A stretch of DNA of 64,000 bases from Labrenzia sp. PHM005 (GTDB lineage Bacteria > Pseudomonadota > Alphaproteobacteria > Rhizobiales > Stappiaceae): NCBI RefSeq assembly GCF_006517275.1, contig NZ_CP041191.1:3219001-3283000 (forward strand), in the 5' to 3' direction. The translations under genes and the position numbers were made by a program. Each line of letters starts with the position of its first letter. The stretch's first letter is position 1. The notes below the pieces were generated by a model. The model saw nothing but the letters and a program-made list of their open reading frames with translations, was not told the DNA's origin and did no database searches. Below are positions 1 to 8,575 of the stretch, piece after piece.

Positions 1-7
1 GTGGTTT

Positions 8-760
8 ATGGCGAAGCAGGGCAAACGATCAAAAAAACAAGAGCCACCGGAATCCATGATGAGCCGGGCAGGTTATGTCGCACGGGATAACCCGGTTGCC
101 GCAGGCGGCACGGTTGTCATGGGTTTGACGGCTTGCCTGATCATAGCCAATGCGGTTGGCCTTCAACCTGGACGCCATCCGGCACCCTATTATTCCACAC
201 GCGCGTGGCCTGACACGGTTCAAGTGCCAGAACCTGATGGACGCCGCGGCCTTGTGCCCGTTCAGGAGATTTCCACCCTCGTTCTGGACCTTCAAATATC
301 CCTGCGCAAGTTGGGGCTTTATGTGGGGCCGCTTGATGGCGTCAATGGCCCGGCGACGGAACGGGCTATCCGTGCATTTGAACGTAGAGCCGGGCGAGTT
401 GAAACCGGTCAGGCCAACGAAGGCCTATTGGCACTGGTGCTTTTGCAAGGCGATGATCCGGTCGCCCTAGATGCGCCGCCGGTTCCGCGAGCAAAGCCGC
501 ACGTGTCTGGAACAACGTCTGCCGCTGTTGATCAGAATGTTACTGCCAGTGTTGATGCAGATCCCAAACTGAAAAAAATCCAATACGCGCTTTCCCAACT
601 TGGGTACGGTCCTCTGATTGCCGATGGCGTGATGGGAGCCAACACATCTGCCGCGCTTCGGCGGTTTGAGCTGGACAGGGGATTACCGGAGACTGGTGAA
701 CCCAATCCGGACACGCTTGAACGGCTGGCAATGGTCAGCGGTCAGCGCTTTGACCAGTAA
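8..760 (+). CDS. Membrane-anchored protein with two peptidoglycan-binding domains
   Basis: A 250-residue protein with a short basic cytoplasmic N-terminus, one membrane segment at about residues 32-52, and two PG_binding_1-like repeats. The first repeat is around residues 88-145 (LDLQISLRKLGLYVGPLDG then ATERAIRAFERRAG) and the second around 188-240 (KKIQYALSQLGYGPLIADG then AALRRFELDRG). These domains usually bind peptidoglycan on the periplasmic side, so an inner-membrane anchor facing the wall is inferred. No catalytic domain is present. Only seven bases lie upstream in the window, so a longer N-terminus cannot be excluded. The DUF1491 gene follows in the same direction after a short gap, so the two are probably co-transcribed. 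Confidence 0.85.
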   Translation: MAKQGKRSKKQEPPESMMSRAGYVARDNPVAAGGTVVMGLTACLIIANAVGLQPGRHPAPYYSTRAWPDTVQVPEPDGRRGLVPVQEISTLVLDLQISLRKLGLYVGPLDGVNGPATERAIRAFERRAGRVETGQANEGLLALVLLQGDDPVALDAPPVPRAKPHVSGTTSAAVDQNVTASVDADPKLKKIQYALSQLGYGPLIADGVMGANTSAALRRFELDRGLPETGEPNPDTLERLAMVSGQRFDQ

Positions 761-807
761 TATGCAGGAGGGCGGGCGCCGGGACGCTTCGCAATCTGGA
801 GGTGGTC

Positions 808-1185
808 ATGCGGGTTACTTCTGAACTATTTGTCAGTGCACTGGTTCGTCAAACGTTTTCTGACAATGGCTTTGCCGCGGTTACCCGCAAAGGCGCAGCT
901 GAAGCTGGCGCGATACTCGTGATCATTGATCTCCGAAACGGCCGGTACGATCTCTACGCGCCCGCTCCTCAAGCCTTTTTTGACGATGGCGATCAAGGTC
1001 GTCTGTTTGAACAAGTGCTATCTTCCGTTGAACGTGCCGACATTGAAACCCGCCTGGAGCGGGAGGCCCGGATGGATCCGGACTTCTGGGTCGTCGAGAT
1101 CGAAGCGGCCGATGGCAAAGTGGATCTGCCTTTGGCGAAAGATCAAGATACCCCAAACCCGGCAGATGCCTTCTTCCGTCTATAA
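808..1185 (+). CDS. DUF1491 family protein
   Basis: A 125-residue cytoplasmic protein of unknown function. The family pattern is clear: an N-terminal SELFVSALVRQTF, then GFAAVTRKGAAEAGAI, LYAPAPQAFF and a C-terminal MDPDFWVVEIE. I placed the start at the ATG at 808 because GGAGG at 798-802 sits five bases upstream. A GTG at 802 is in frame but overlaps that ribosome-binding site. It follows the peptidoglycan-binding gene with a gap of under 50 bases. I recall this neighbour pairing from other Hyphomicrobiales. No signal peptide or catalytic motif is visible. Confidence 0.85.
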   Translation: MRVTSELFVSALVRQTFSDNGFAAVTRKGAAEAGAILVIIDLRNGRYDLYAPAPQAFFDDGDQGRLFEQVLSSVERADIETRLEREARMDPDFWVVEIEAADGKVDLPLAKDQDTPNPADAFFRL

Positions 1186-1196
1186 GTATTGGTGCG

Positions 1197-2381
1197 CTAG
1201 CCCGTGCTTCGCTGCGTGCGTGCAGAAGACTGCGTTCCTGTCCCCGAACGATGGGATCTGGTGTCGCGGGCGAGCCGGTCCTGGTCTTGGTACTGAGCTG
1301 CATGCCGGGCTGTCTTTTTCTGGTCAGACGGCGGTTGTTCTCCAAGCAAGGTCCAGGAGCCAACCAGAGCTTCAGCCGCCGCCAAACTTAGGTTCCGGTG
1401 CAGGAAAAGCAGTTTTCGAATGTCCTGGATCGGGAGGCGCTCGCCTAGCAGGCGGATCAAGACAGCCGCCGTATTGTCCCGGGACATGCCAAGTGCCTTT
1501 AGAGCAATCACCAAGGCCTCGCCCTGATCCTCTTGCAGCATCATATGGCTGATCGAACTGGGAAGACTCAGCCCTTGCCCGAGACAGTCGGCAAACCGGG
1601 ACCGTTTCTGAAGATTAGCAGCTTTCAAAAGCGCACCGTGCAGACGCAGACGAGCCGTGTCGATGGCAGGGATTTTTGCTTGCAAAGGTGATTGCGCCTG
1701 CTTGATCAGGCCCATGGTTTCGGCTGCTGCTATGGACTTTGCTCGTAAGGAGGCAGGCAGGTAGAGAAACTGGCTCATCAAGCTTTCAGCGTTCAAAGCC
1801 TGGCGGCTGGACAATTCTTGTCCGAGGTCAGCGATAAGGTCGCTGCGCCGGCCAAGCTGCTCCATATGACGCTGGTTCAGAGTGAGATCGTTCCTGTCCA
1901 AAAGAAAGCGAATGGTATCTGTGCTGCCGTAATCACAGAGTGTGGCCAGAATCACTGGTTCCAATGCGTTGCGGCCAGCAATCGCCTTGCGGGCCGTTTC
2001 CGGACCGGCTTTGACAATTTTTTTTAACAGATCCACAGAAAGCAAAGAACTGTGCCGAAGAACTGGATAAGCGGTTAGGGCGTCATCGTCTTGGGCAAGC
2101 AACTCTAAGAGTTCTTCTGGTGTGTCGGGATGGGACGCCAGCATATTGGCAATCTGGCGCCGGTCCCTAAGAGAAGCCGCTGGTAGTAGGTTTTTCGAAA
2201 GTTCCAGAAAAACTTTTATTTCCTGCGTGTTATGGCCTTTTCGTCCCGCGAAAAGTTCCGCGGCAGAAAGCAGAATTCCGTCGTCTGCTGACTGTGTGGA
2301 AGGCGTTTTGGGAGTTCGTATTGAGGTCTGCACAGTACGTTGGAACCGTTCTCTGGCGGCGTATGACACCTGAAAAAACAC
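1197..2381 (-). CDS. DUF2336 domain-containing protein
   Basis: A protein of about 394 residues made mostly of short helical, HEAT-like repeats. Examples are RRQIANMLASHPDTPEELL, ALTAYPVLRHSSLLSVDLL and DTIRFLLDRNDLTLNQRHM. This matches the DUF2336 family, which is common in alphaproteobacteria and has no firmly assigned function. The C-terminus is rich in Gln, Arg, Ser and Thr and looks disordered. The start is uncertain: the GTG at 2381 opens the frame, but further GTG codons lie at residues 5 and 17 and none has a good ribosome-binding site. It converges on the DUF1491 gene with only 11 bases between the stops. Confidence 0.75.
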   Translation of the reverse strand: MFFQVSYAARERFQRTVQTSIRTPKTPSTQSADDGILLSAAELFAGRKGHNTQEIKVFLELSKNLLPAASLRDRRQIANMLASHPDTPEELLELLAQDDDALTAYPVLRHSSLLSVDLLKKIVKAGPETARKAIAGRNALEPVILATLCDYGSTDTIRFLLDRNDLTLNQRHMEQLGRRSDLIADLGQELSSRQALNAESLMSQFLYLPASLRAKSIAAAETMGLIKQAQSPLQAKIPAIDTARLRLHGALLKAANLQKRSRFADCLGQGLSLPSSISHMMLQEDQGEALVIALKALGMSRDNTAAVLIRLLGERLPIQDIRKLLFLHRNLSLAAAEALVGSWTLLGEQPPSDQKKTARHAAQYQDQDRLARDTRSHRSGTGTQSSARTQRSTG

Positions 2382-2433
2382 AAATTAACGGCGGATAAGT
2401 CCGTCTCCATTCCTTCAATTTGGACCAAAACCG

Positions 2434-2449
2434 TTAGCATGTTGTTAAC
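2434..2449 (+). promoter_or_regulatory. CtrA-like box TTAG-N7-TTAAC
   Basis: TTAG at 2434-2437 and TTAAC at 2445-2449 are separated by exactly seven bases, one mismatch from the TTAA-N7-TTAAC consensus of the alphaproteobacterial cell-cycle regulator CtrA. The site lies between the divergent DUF2336 gene and the small-protein gene at 2552, so it could serve either promoter. Binding is inferred from the match alone. Confidence 0.4.
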
Positions 2450-2551
2450 CTGAACGGCAGCTTAATGAGGCCACAGGTAGTATCGCGTCACCCAATTGAC
2501 CGTTTCCGCTGCCCATCGCTCCAGCGGAAGCTGGAACCGAAGGAGGAGACG

Positions 2552-2761
2552 ATGGGCACGTTGTTAGATTTTGCTTCAGCACCACGGCCGACGGCCAGAG
2601 TTGGATGCCGTCCAGCAGGGCGCTGCGTACAGGACCGGGATGGTTTTGGACAAGTTATCCTCTTCCCAGGTGTCCGCTATGAGCACCATGACCTTGATCT
2701 TGGCGCACGAATCAACACCATCGGAAAGGCTGCTGGACCTGCTGCGTCCGACAAGGACTGA
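2552..2761 (+). CDS. Small protein with ILFPGVRYE motif
   Basis: A 69-residue reading frame starting MGTLLDFASAPRPTARVG. A near-ideal ribosome-binding site, AAGGAGGAG at 2540-2548, lies three bases upstream of the ATG. The central motif VILFPGVRYEH resembles the 'ILF.GVRYER' motif of small alphaproteobacterial proteins of unknown function that I recall from related genomes. No membrane segment, signal peptide or cysteine pair suggests a role. The ribosome-binding site, rather than similarity, is the main support for the gene. A longer overlapping frame at 2571-2900 has no such site and is rejected. Confidence 0.6.
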   Translation: MGTLLDFASAPRPTARVGCRPAGRCVQDRDGFGQVILFPGVRYEHHDLDLGARINTIGKAAGPAASDKD

Positions 2762-2821
2762 CGTTCGAGCCTCTCTAGCTGCACTGAACAAGCACTCGCA
2801 TGCGGTCTGGAGATACGCCCC

Positions 2822-3691
2822 ATGGGCATTGTCAACGCGGTTGGAACACATTGTGCGCACAGTAAACTGCGCAGCCGCAATCCATCTTCGGCTTTTGTAG
2901 CCCCTGGATTGTTGATTTCCGTTCTTGCGTTGATCTTGGCCGGATGTGTTCGGCCCACAGGTGATTTCGACCGTGCAAAACCATCTGTGATGCATGATAC
3001 GATCATGCCGGCAATCGGTGAAGCTTCAGCGCGGATGCGCGAAGACCCGGTATCAAAATTCAATTACACTGATGACGAGAAGCTCTTGCGTGACCGTGCT
3101 TGGGCGCTGATCCGGCCGCCTTGGACGAAAGATTGGATTGGTGGCTCCATGGCTGAACTGGCCCGAACGCGAATTCTTCCAGAAACTGAAGGCCGGATTC
3201 CGCCGGATCTTTATTACCAGTATCTGCGGTCTGACAAATTCAGATCTTCTAACGCTCGGTTCGATAAGATAGCCTCCGACGCGACCGGAGACGCAGATCT
3301 TGTCATGCCGTTTTGCGAAGTTGCTTTGCGCGTCAGAAAAGCTGATGACGAACGCCTTCGAACGTTGCAGAACAAACAACTGACCACCGAAGAGATGTAT
3401 ACCGGTGCCAAGGCACGGGTGTGGGAAAACCGTGTTGCGATAAAATGGGTAGGGCAGGCGCTGCGTTTCCGTATAAAAGCCTATAAGGGTGCACTGGACG
3501 CGCTGGAAATCGAAACCCCCAGCCGTGACCGGCAATGGAAGGTCAATACGGCAATCCGGGAGCTGGAGGGGCAGGTGCTGCTGGCCGAATCTGAGTGCCA
3601 GGCGGAGAACCGGTATGGCGCGGATGCTCCGGTACGGCGGTCCCGCATTTACAAAGGCTGGGGCAATGAGCGTCCTCCAGTTCAGAAATAG
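2822..3691 (+). CDS. Hypothetical lipoprotein
   Basis: A 289-residue protein with an N-terminal lipoprotein signal: a basic stretch, a hydrophobic run (LLISVLALI) and the lipobox LAGC at about residues 39-42, so the mature protein is predicted to begin at that cysteine and be membrane-anchored. GGAGA lies about eight bases before the ATG. The rest is charged, mostly helical and free of recognisable motifs. The order after the lipobox is a 'FNYTDDEKLLRDRAWALIRPP' block, a cysteine-containing middle (PFCEVALRVRKAD) and a helical C-terminal third (AIRELEGQVLLAESECQ). I do not recognise a named family. The small-protein gene ends 60 bases upstream and may share its transcript. Confidence 0.7.
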   Translation: MGIVNAVGTHCAHSKLRSRNPSSAFVAPGLLISVLALILAGCVRPTGDFDRAKPSVMHDTIMPAIGEASARMREDPVSKFNYTDDEKLLRDRAWALIRPPWTKDWIGGSMAELARTRILPETEGRIPPDLYYQYLRSDKFRSSNARFDKIASDATGDADLVMPFCEVALRVRKADDERLRTLQNKQLTTEEMYTGAKARVWENRVAIKWVGQALRFRIKAYKGALDALEIETPSRDRQWKVNTAIRELEGQVLLAESECQAENRYGADAPVRRSRIYKGWGNERPPVQK

Positions 3692-3715
3692 GTCCTGATT
3701 TCTTCTAAAACTGGT

Positions 3716-4276
3716 TTACCCAAGGATGTCGCAAGTCGCCTGGCTCATGGCTGCTTCGATGGCGTTGGCTCTGGTGGGATGCGGAATGTAAGCTCTGAGC
3801 AAAGCAATGCCGCTGGTTTCCTTGGTTTCAATGACGATCAGATCTTCCAGGTTCTCAGGCGGGTTCTCGCGCAAGATCGATAGTTGCTCGGGAGTGATCA
3901 GCAGCATGGATAGACGATCCGCACCGGCAGTGCGGTTGTTCAGGCTGTAGACGGCCTCACCGGCTTCATTGAAGATCCCAATCGACCAGAATGGAACGGG
4001 AAGTTCTGCGTCGAAGAACACCGTACCATTGGCGAGCTGAAACCTGCAGATAGCGTGTTTCATGGCTGGGTCGAGGCCGGGCAACGGCTCAGCACCCGGT
4101 TTGACATCCGGCAGCACGTTAAATTGGCGATCGGGTCCATAACGTTGGACGTCATCATACGCACCATGCTTGACGTTAAGCGGAATGGTCAGCACCACAA
4201 GAATATGGATTACAGCGGCGAGACAGAAGACTGCAAGCGTGCCGGCAATAAAGCTGAAGCGGGTCGAGAGGGTCAT
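3716..4276 (-). CDS. DUF1254 domain protein, membrane-anchored
   Basis: A 186-residue protein with an N-terminal membrane segment (about residues 10-32) and a predicted periplasmic domain. The domain contains GLDPAMKHAICRFQLANG and VPFWSIGIFNEAGEAVYSLN, the hallmark of short DUF1254 proteins of Hyphomicrobiales. Function is unknown. It is the last gene of a three-gene operon. Its ATG overlaps the DUF1214 stop by four bases (4273-4276), which indicates translational coupling. In many bacteria DUF1254 and DUF1214 are fused in one long protein; here they are separate adjacent genes behind a penicillin-binding protein. Confidence 0.8.
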   Translation of the reverse strand: MTLSTRFSFIAGTLAVFCLAAVIHILVVLTIPLNVKHGAYDDVQRYGPDRQFNVLPDVKPGAEPLPGLDPAMKHAICRFQLANGTVFFDAELPVPFWSIGIFNEAGEAVYSLNNRTAGADRLSMLLITPEQLSILRENPPENLEDLIVIETKETSGIALLRAYIPHPTRANAIEAAMSQATCDILG

Positions 4277-4959
4277 GAGCAGCCGGTCCTTTCGATCACC
4301 GGCACACTGACCCCATCGAGCGCAGCGCCTGTTGTAACGGGCGCATCGTACAGCCTGAGGACAAAGCGGAGGCCATCACTGGACTGGGCTTTCGGCGGCA
4401 GCGGCAGCCAGTTGCCTGCCTGAATGTGTTTGCTGACCAAGACCTCAAACGTGCCGTCTGGTTTGCGCAAAAGGCTTTGGCTTGAGATATGGCTGCGCCC
4501 TGGCAATGTCTCCACAAGACGGCCGTGTCCGTTTACCGATGTCAGGGTCCACAGACGGGCTGTCGGGGTGCGTCCGCTGATCCTGTAGCTGCAGGCCGGG
4601 TCAAGAAACTGGCCAGCGCTGTCAAAACGTGCCGTCAGTGCCAAGCCTTCCCCTGAGGCCAGCGGAATGTAACCGCCGCGGGTATAAATTGCGACGGAAT
4701 AGGGGTCGGCTTCTGTCGTTCCCGCCTTAGGATAGGCTTTCCAAGGGCCGACAATAATTGCGTCGAGCGGTTCTTCACGTTCGATAAGGAGATAGGCTGA
4801 ACTGATCCCAAGTAGCGCGCCGAGACCGACGATCAGTGCCACCAAACTTAGGGTCCGAACCGGATGCGCTCTTGCGGGCCGTATTGCACGAGGCAAGGTT
4901 TCTTTTTGCCAGCCGGCTTCACTGTGGACGGGGTGGTTCTGCATCAAAGCATCGCTCAT
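4273..4959 (-). CDS. DUF1214 domain protein, membrane-anchored
   Basis: A 228-residue protein. A cytoplasmic N-terminus of about 30 residues is followed by one membrane segment (LSLVALIVGLGALLGISSAY) and a predicted periplasmic DUF1214 domain. That domain has the blocks GPWKAYPKAGTTEADPYSVA, GLALTARFD, LDPACSYRISG and a C-terminal GLRFVLRLYD. The DUF1214 family has no assigned reaction. The gene overlaps its neighbours by four bases at each end, with the penicillin-binding protein upstream and DUF1254 downstream, so the three are almost certainly made from one transcript. A role at the cell wall is inferred from this context only. Confidence 0.8.
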   Translation of the reverse strand: MSDALMQNHPVHSEAGWQKETLPRAIRPARAHPVRTLSLVALIVGLGALLGISSAYLLIEREEPLDAIIVGPWKAYPKAGTTEADPYSVAIYTRGGYIPLASGEGLALTARFDSAGQFLDPACSYRISGRTPTARLWTLTSVNGHGRLVETLPGRSHISSQSLLRKPDGTFEVLVSKHIQAGNWLPLPPKAQSSDGLRFVLRLYDAPVTTGAALDGVSVPVIERTGCS

Positions 4960-7169
4960 TGGGCTGCTGCGAGATCGGTACTAGTCGTGCCCGGCAAGTT
5001 GGCGGTGTCCTGTTGCCCAGATAGTTCCCGCAGTTCTTCGCCAATCTCCAGAAGGAGCGCCTGCGTGCGCCGATTTAAAACACGTGGTTGGATGGCGACC
5101 ACATTAGTTGCTGCCAATGGTTGACGTGCCGGGCTTGCAAGGCGGGGCAGGTTCTCCGCGTCAACACCAGGCATCGACACCAGCTCAATGCCATTGTGGG
5201 CATAGGCCATGAACCGTTGCCAGGCCATTGCAGGCAAACTGCCACCGGTAACGCGGCGGGTTGAGGTGAAGTCATCATTGCCGAACCAGACGGCACCGGT
5301 GAAATTGCCGGTGTAGCCAACAAACCAGGCGTCGCGGTAGGCATTGGTTGTCCCAGTTTTTCCGCCGGCAACAACACCGTCTATCCGGGCGCGCCGGCCG
5401 GTGCCGGCTTCCACCACGTTGACGAGGATGTCATTCATCTCAAAGACCTTGTCTTCCGGTAGGACGCGTTTTGCAGGCGGTTCGTCCTTTTCGCGGTGGT
5501 AAAGGACTTCTCCATCGCTGTTGACCACATCCAGGATCGCATAGGACTTGGCCTTGTACCCGCCATTGGCGAATGTTGAATAAGACGAGGCCATATCGAT
5601 GACCGAGACTTCTGAGGAACCAATGGGCAGAGATACAGAGTTCTCCAACTCGTGGGTTAGTCCCATGGCATAGGCGGTTTCGATGATTTTTTCCCGGCCG
5701 AAAGCTTGGGCAAGGCGGACCGGGATCGTGTTGATGGATTTTGTCAGGGCGAGTTTTAATGTGACTGCCCCGCGATAGCTGCGTGTGTAGTTGCGCGGGC
5801 ACCAGTTGCCGAGGCAAAATGGCCGGTCAGGGACGATGCTGTCGGCCGAATAGCCGTTCATGAACGCGGTCATATAGACAAAAGGTTTGAACGAGGAACC
5901 CGGCTGGCGCAGGGCATTGACCGCGCGGTTAAATTGGCTTTCGCCGTAATTGCTGCCGCCCACCATAGCGACCACCGCTCCATCCGGGATCATCGCAACC
6001 AAGGCAGCGGAATTGGCGTCCCGAAGTTTGCCATTTTCGCGCAGAACGGAAGAAACAGCCTGATCGGCTTGCCGCTGTAGGGCTGGATCCAATGTGGTGC
6101 GTACGGTGACGATCCGGTCGCGTGCCAGCGCGGGATTGCGGCGGGCGAGTTTCTTCACCTCATCCAGTGCCCAATCAAGGAAATACTCCGGAAGCTGCTC
6201 CTGTGAACGGTCGACCGCGAGGGCGGGATTGCGCCGGGCGCCAATCACTTGTCCTTCTGTCAGGAGATCAGCCTGCACCATGTTGGTCAGAACCTCATTG
6301 GCCCGGGCACGGGCTGCTGGGAGGTTGATATGCGGCGCGTATTTGGTCGGGGCTTTGTAAAGCCCGGCAAGCATGGCGCTTTCGGCCAGCGTCAGTTCGC
6401 GGACGTTTTTGTTGAAGTAGAATTCTGCGGCCGCCGTTACTCCAAAAACCCCGCCGCCCATATAGGCGCGGTCGAGATAGAGTTTTAGAATCTCCTGTTT
6501 AGACAGGTTGGCTTCCAGCCAGAGTGCCAAATAGGCTTCCTTGATCTTCCGGCTAAGACTGCGTTCGTTGGTCAAGAACAGGTTCTTGGCAAGCTGCTGG
6601 GTCAGCGTGGAGCCGCCCTGAACCACACCGCCGGCACGGGCGTTTTCGACCATGGCGCGGAATGTGCCGACAAAATCAATGCCGAAATGCAGGAAGAACC
6701 GCCGGTCTTCGGTGGCGAGCGTTGCTTTGACCAGGGAATCGGGAATTTCTTCCAGCGGAACGCTGTCGTTTAGAACGATACCCCTGCGTCCGATTTCTTT
6801 GCCGAACCGGTCGAGAAACGTTACGGCAAAGTCGTCCGTCGTTTTCCAATCGGCATAGCGGGTGGCTTCAAAGGCCGGTTGGGCGAAAGCGAGCACGATT
6901 ACTATGCCTATGACGCCATAGGTCAGAGCATCAGAGGACAGTTCGGCGAGTGCCCGCCAAATGCCTTTGGCTCGGAATCTGCGGAGAAATCCGTCATATA
7001 TCTCCCAACTGCGTCGGATGACCGACCACGCACGCCAAAGGCCTGTATCGACTAAGGCGTCAATAGACAGGAAGAACCGGCGGATCCGGTAGCGCTGTTT
7101 GGGGCGCGGCTTTGCACCGTCTTCTTCTGAGTGTGGATCGCTTGCCACGTTTGCAGAATCTCCGCACAC
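4956..7169 (-). CDS. Class A penicillin-binding protein (PBP1A family)
   Basis: A bifunctional peptidoglycan synthase of about 737 residues. A basic cytoplasmic N-terminus precedes one membrane segment at about 81-98. The glycosyltransferase family 51 domain follows, with EDRRFF at 144-149 (catalytic Glu) and GGSTLTQQLAKN from 175. The transpeptidase domain has SxxK at S415-K418, SxN at S468-N470 and KTG at 594-596, so all catalytic motifs are intact. It polymerises and crosslinks glycan strands in the periplasm. The start is not certain: GTG at 7169 opens the frame, and a second GTG lies at residue 8 with GGAGA upstream. The gene leads a 4-bp-overlap operon with DUF1214 and DUF1254. Confidence 0.93.
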   Translation of the reverse strand: MCGDSANVASDPHSEEDGAKPRPKQRYRIRRFFLSIDALVDTGLWRAWSVIRRSWEIYDGFLRRFRAKGIWRALAELSSDALTYGVIGIVIVLAFAQPAFEATRYADWKTTDDFAVTFLDRFGKEIGRRGIVLNDSVPLEEIPDSLVKATLATEDRRFFLHFGIDFVGTFRAMVENARAGGVVQGGSTLTQQLAKNLFLTNERSLSRKIKEAYLALWLEANLSKQEILKLYLDRAYMGGGVFGVTAAAEFYFNKNVRELTLAESAMLAGLYKAPTKYAPHINLPAARARANEVLTNMVQADLLTEGQVIGARRNPALAVDRSQEQLPEYFLDWALDEVKKLARRNPALARDRIVTVRTTLDPALQRQADQAVSSVLRENGKLRDANSAALVAMIPDGAVVAMVGGSNYGESQFNRAVNALRQPGSSFKPFVYMTAFMNGYSADSIVPDRPFCLGNWCPRNYTRSYRGAVTLKLALTKSINTIPVRLAQAFGREKIIETAYAMGLTHELENSVSLPIGSSEVSVIDMASSYSTFANGGYKAKSYAILDVVNSDGEVLYHREKDEPPAKRVLPEDKVFEMNDILVNVVEAGTGRRARIDGVVAGGKTGTTNAYRDAWFVGYTGNFTGAVWFGNDDFTSTRRVTGGSLPAMAWQRFMAYAHNGIELVSMPGVDAENLPRLASPARQPLAATNVVAIQPRVLNRRTQALLLEIGEELRELSGQQDTANLPGTTSTDLAAAQ

Positions 7170-7365
7170 GATTGAGACTTTAAAACTAACCCGTTTTTAC
7201 AAGAGTGGAAACCGCAGGCAATGCCAGAGGTGATACCGTAACGGAATTATTCAGCAATCATTGTCGTGGATGCTGACATGCAGAACCTGTCAGTATTGCC
7301 GGAGCGCTATAGCCATGGTAGGCGCTGCCGGTTCCAAAAACTGGCGCGCCAGGAGATCGCTTCAC

Positions 7366-7851
7366 ATGTCTTCCAGCAGTTCAAACACTTCAAGCGGGGG
7401 GCTTCCATTTTGGAAGACGAAATCCCTTGAGGAAATGACAACTGGGGAATGGGAATCCTTATGCGATGGGTGCGCCCGTTGCTGCCTCAACAAATTGGAG
7501 GATTGGGATACGGGCGAGATCGTCTGGACAGACGTCGGATGTACTCTTCTGGATGGCGCAAGTTGCCGCTGTAAGGATTATGACAACCGGGCTGCGACGG
7601 TACCGGACTGCATTCAGTTGACGCCCGCCGAAGTGCGGACCTTGACGTGGCTACCGCCGACCTGCGCCTATCGCCTGGTTCGTGAGGGGGCGGACCTTTA
7701 TTGGTGGCACCCGCTGGTGTCGGGGGATCCTCATACGGTCCATCAAGCCGGTGTCTCCGTCAGCGGGCGGACCGTAAGCGAGGACGGCATGGAGCTGGAA
7801 GACTATGAGAACCACGTCGTCACCTGGCCCGGGGAATTGCCCGAGACCTGA
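7366..7851 (+). CDS. YcgN family cysteine cluster protein (UPF0260)
   Basis: A 161-residue cytoplasmic protein with a CxxCxxCC-like cluster ([15 protein letters not shown]) followed by [15 protein letters not shown] and PDC, the pattern of the UPF0260/YcgN family. The clustered cysteines suggest metal or iron-sulfur binding; the molecular role is not established. The chosen ATG at 7366 has AGGAGA at 7351-7356, nine bases upstream. The frame is open for 35 more codons, but nothing supports translation there. It is transcribed divergently from the penicillin-binding protein operon and converges on the TetR gene. Confidence 0.85.
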   Translation: MSSSSSNTSSGGLPFWKTKSLEEMTTGEWESLCDGCARCCLNKLEDWDTGEIVWTDVGCTLLDGASCRCKDYDNRAATVPDCIQLTPAEVRTLTWLPPTCAYRLVREGADLYWWHPLVSGDPHTVHQAGVSVSGRTVSEDGMELEDYENHVVTWPGELPET

Positions 7852-7861
7852 AGAGGCCTGA

Positions 7862-8506
7862 TCAGCTGATGGGCGCCGTCACCAAAAAGGCTTCGGTGTG
7901 TTTGTAAAGCCGGTCATAAATGATGTTGAGGTCTTGGATTTGATGGGACCTATAAAGAATTGCACTGTGGATTAGGAAGGCGATCAGGCCGTCGAGCAGC
8001 TCTTCCAATGACCGGTCATCCCGCAAAGCTGGACTGATGTCCGGCGAACCGCGCCACATTTCCATGTACGCCAGAAGCTTCTGATCAAGGACATCGAGCT
8101 GCTCGATAAACTCGGGTGCACAATGGCCTTTGGTTGCTCCGATATTTTCCAAAAACACCCGCAACATGGTCTGGCTTTCGGTGATCACCGCAATCAGCGC
8201 CATCATGCGTTTGACCAGAGCGCCAACAGGATCGGCCAGATCGTCCTTTGACGTCATGTCATCAAGGTCGGCCGCTTCGCGCAGTTGCCGTAAATGATCA
8301 AGCAACAGATAGGAAAGAAGCCCGTCCATATCGCCGAAATGGGCAAACAATGTACCCTTTGCGACACCGGCTTCCTTGGCGATCGCCTCGGCGGTGATGT
8401 CTTCCAGGGCCTTTGTTCTGGAAAGGGTGGCCGCGGCCGTCAAGATACGCGCCCGGGTGAGGGCGGTTCGAGCCTGCGGCTTGCGTGTTTTGGTGTCACT
8501 TGGCAT
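7862..8506 (-). CDS. TetR/AcrR family transcriptional regulator
   Basis: A 214-residue repressor-type regulator. The N-terminal helix-turn-helix spans about residues 17-63 (RILTAAATLSRTKALEDI, AEAIAKEAGVAKGTLFAHF), followed by a helical ligand-binding domain typical of TetR proteins. It is divergent from the flavoprotein gene at 8642. The 135-base spacer between them carries two copies of a TGACCGTGGTCA palindrome, its likely operators. It is therefore inferred to repress itself and the flavoprotein gene until an unknown, probably quinone- or electrophile-like, ligand is bound. Confidence 0.9.
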   Translation of the reverse strand: MPSDTKTRKPQARTALTRARILTAAATLSRTKALEDITAEAIAKEAGVAKGTLFAHFGDMDGLLSYLLLDHLRQLREAADLDDMTSKDDLADPVGALVKRMMALIAVITESQTMLRVFLENIGATKGHCAPEFIEQLDVLDQKLLAYMEMWRGSPDISPALRDDRSLEELLDGLIAFLIHSAILYRSHQIQDLNIIYDRLYKHTEAFLVTAPIS

Positions 8507-8524
8507 GGCAACTTCGATTAAAAA

Positions 8525-8536
8525 TGACCGTGGTCA
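8525..8536. promoter_or_regulatory. TetR operator candidate, copy 1
   Basis: TGACCGTGGTCA is an inverted repeat with arms TGACC/GGTCA and a two-base centre, 19 bases upstream of the TetR start codon. The identical sequence recurs at 8576-8587, and the flanks (AAAA before, AA after) are also repeated. Confidence 0.6.
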
Positions 8537-8575
8537 AAATAACTGTTGACCTCGTACCATAATTGCGTCAAAAAA

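Noticed and set aside
2571..2900. A 109-codon frame overlapping the small protein and the lipoprotein start
   Set aside because: No ribosome-binding site, and it overlaps the better supported 2552-2761 frame and the start of the lipoprotein gene.
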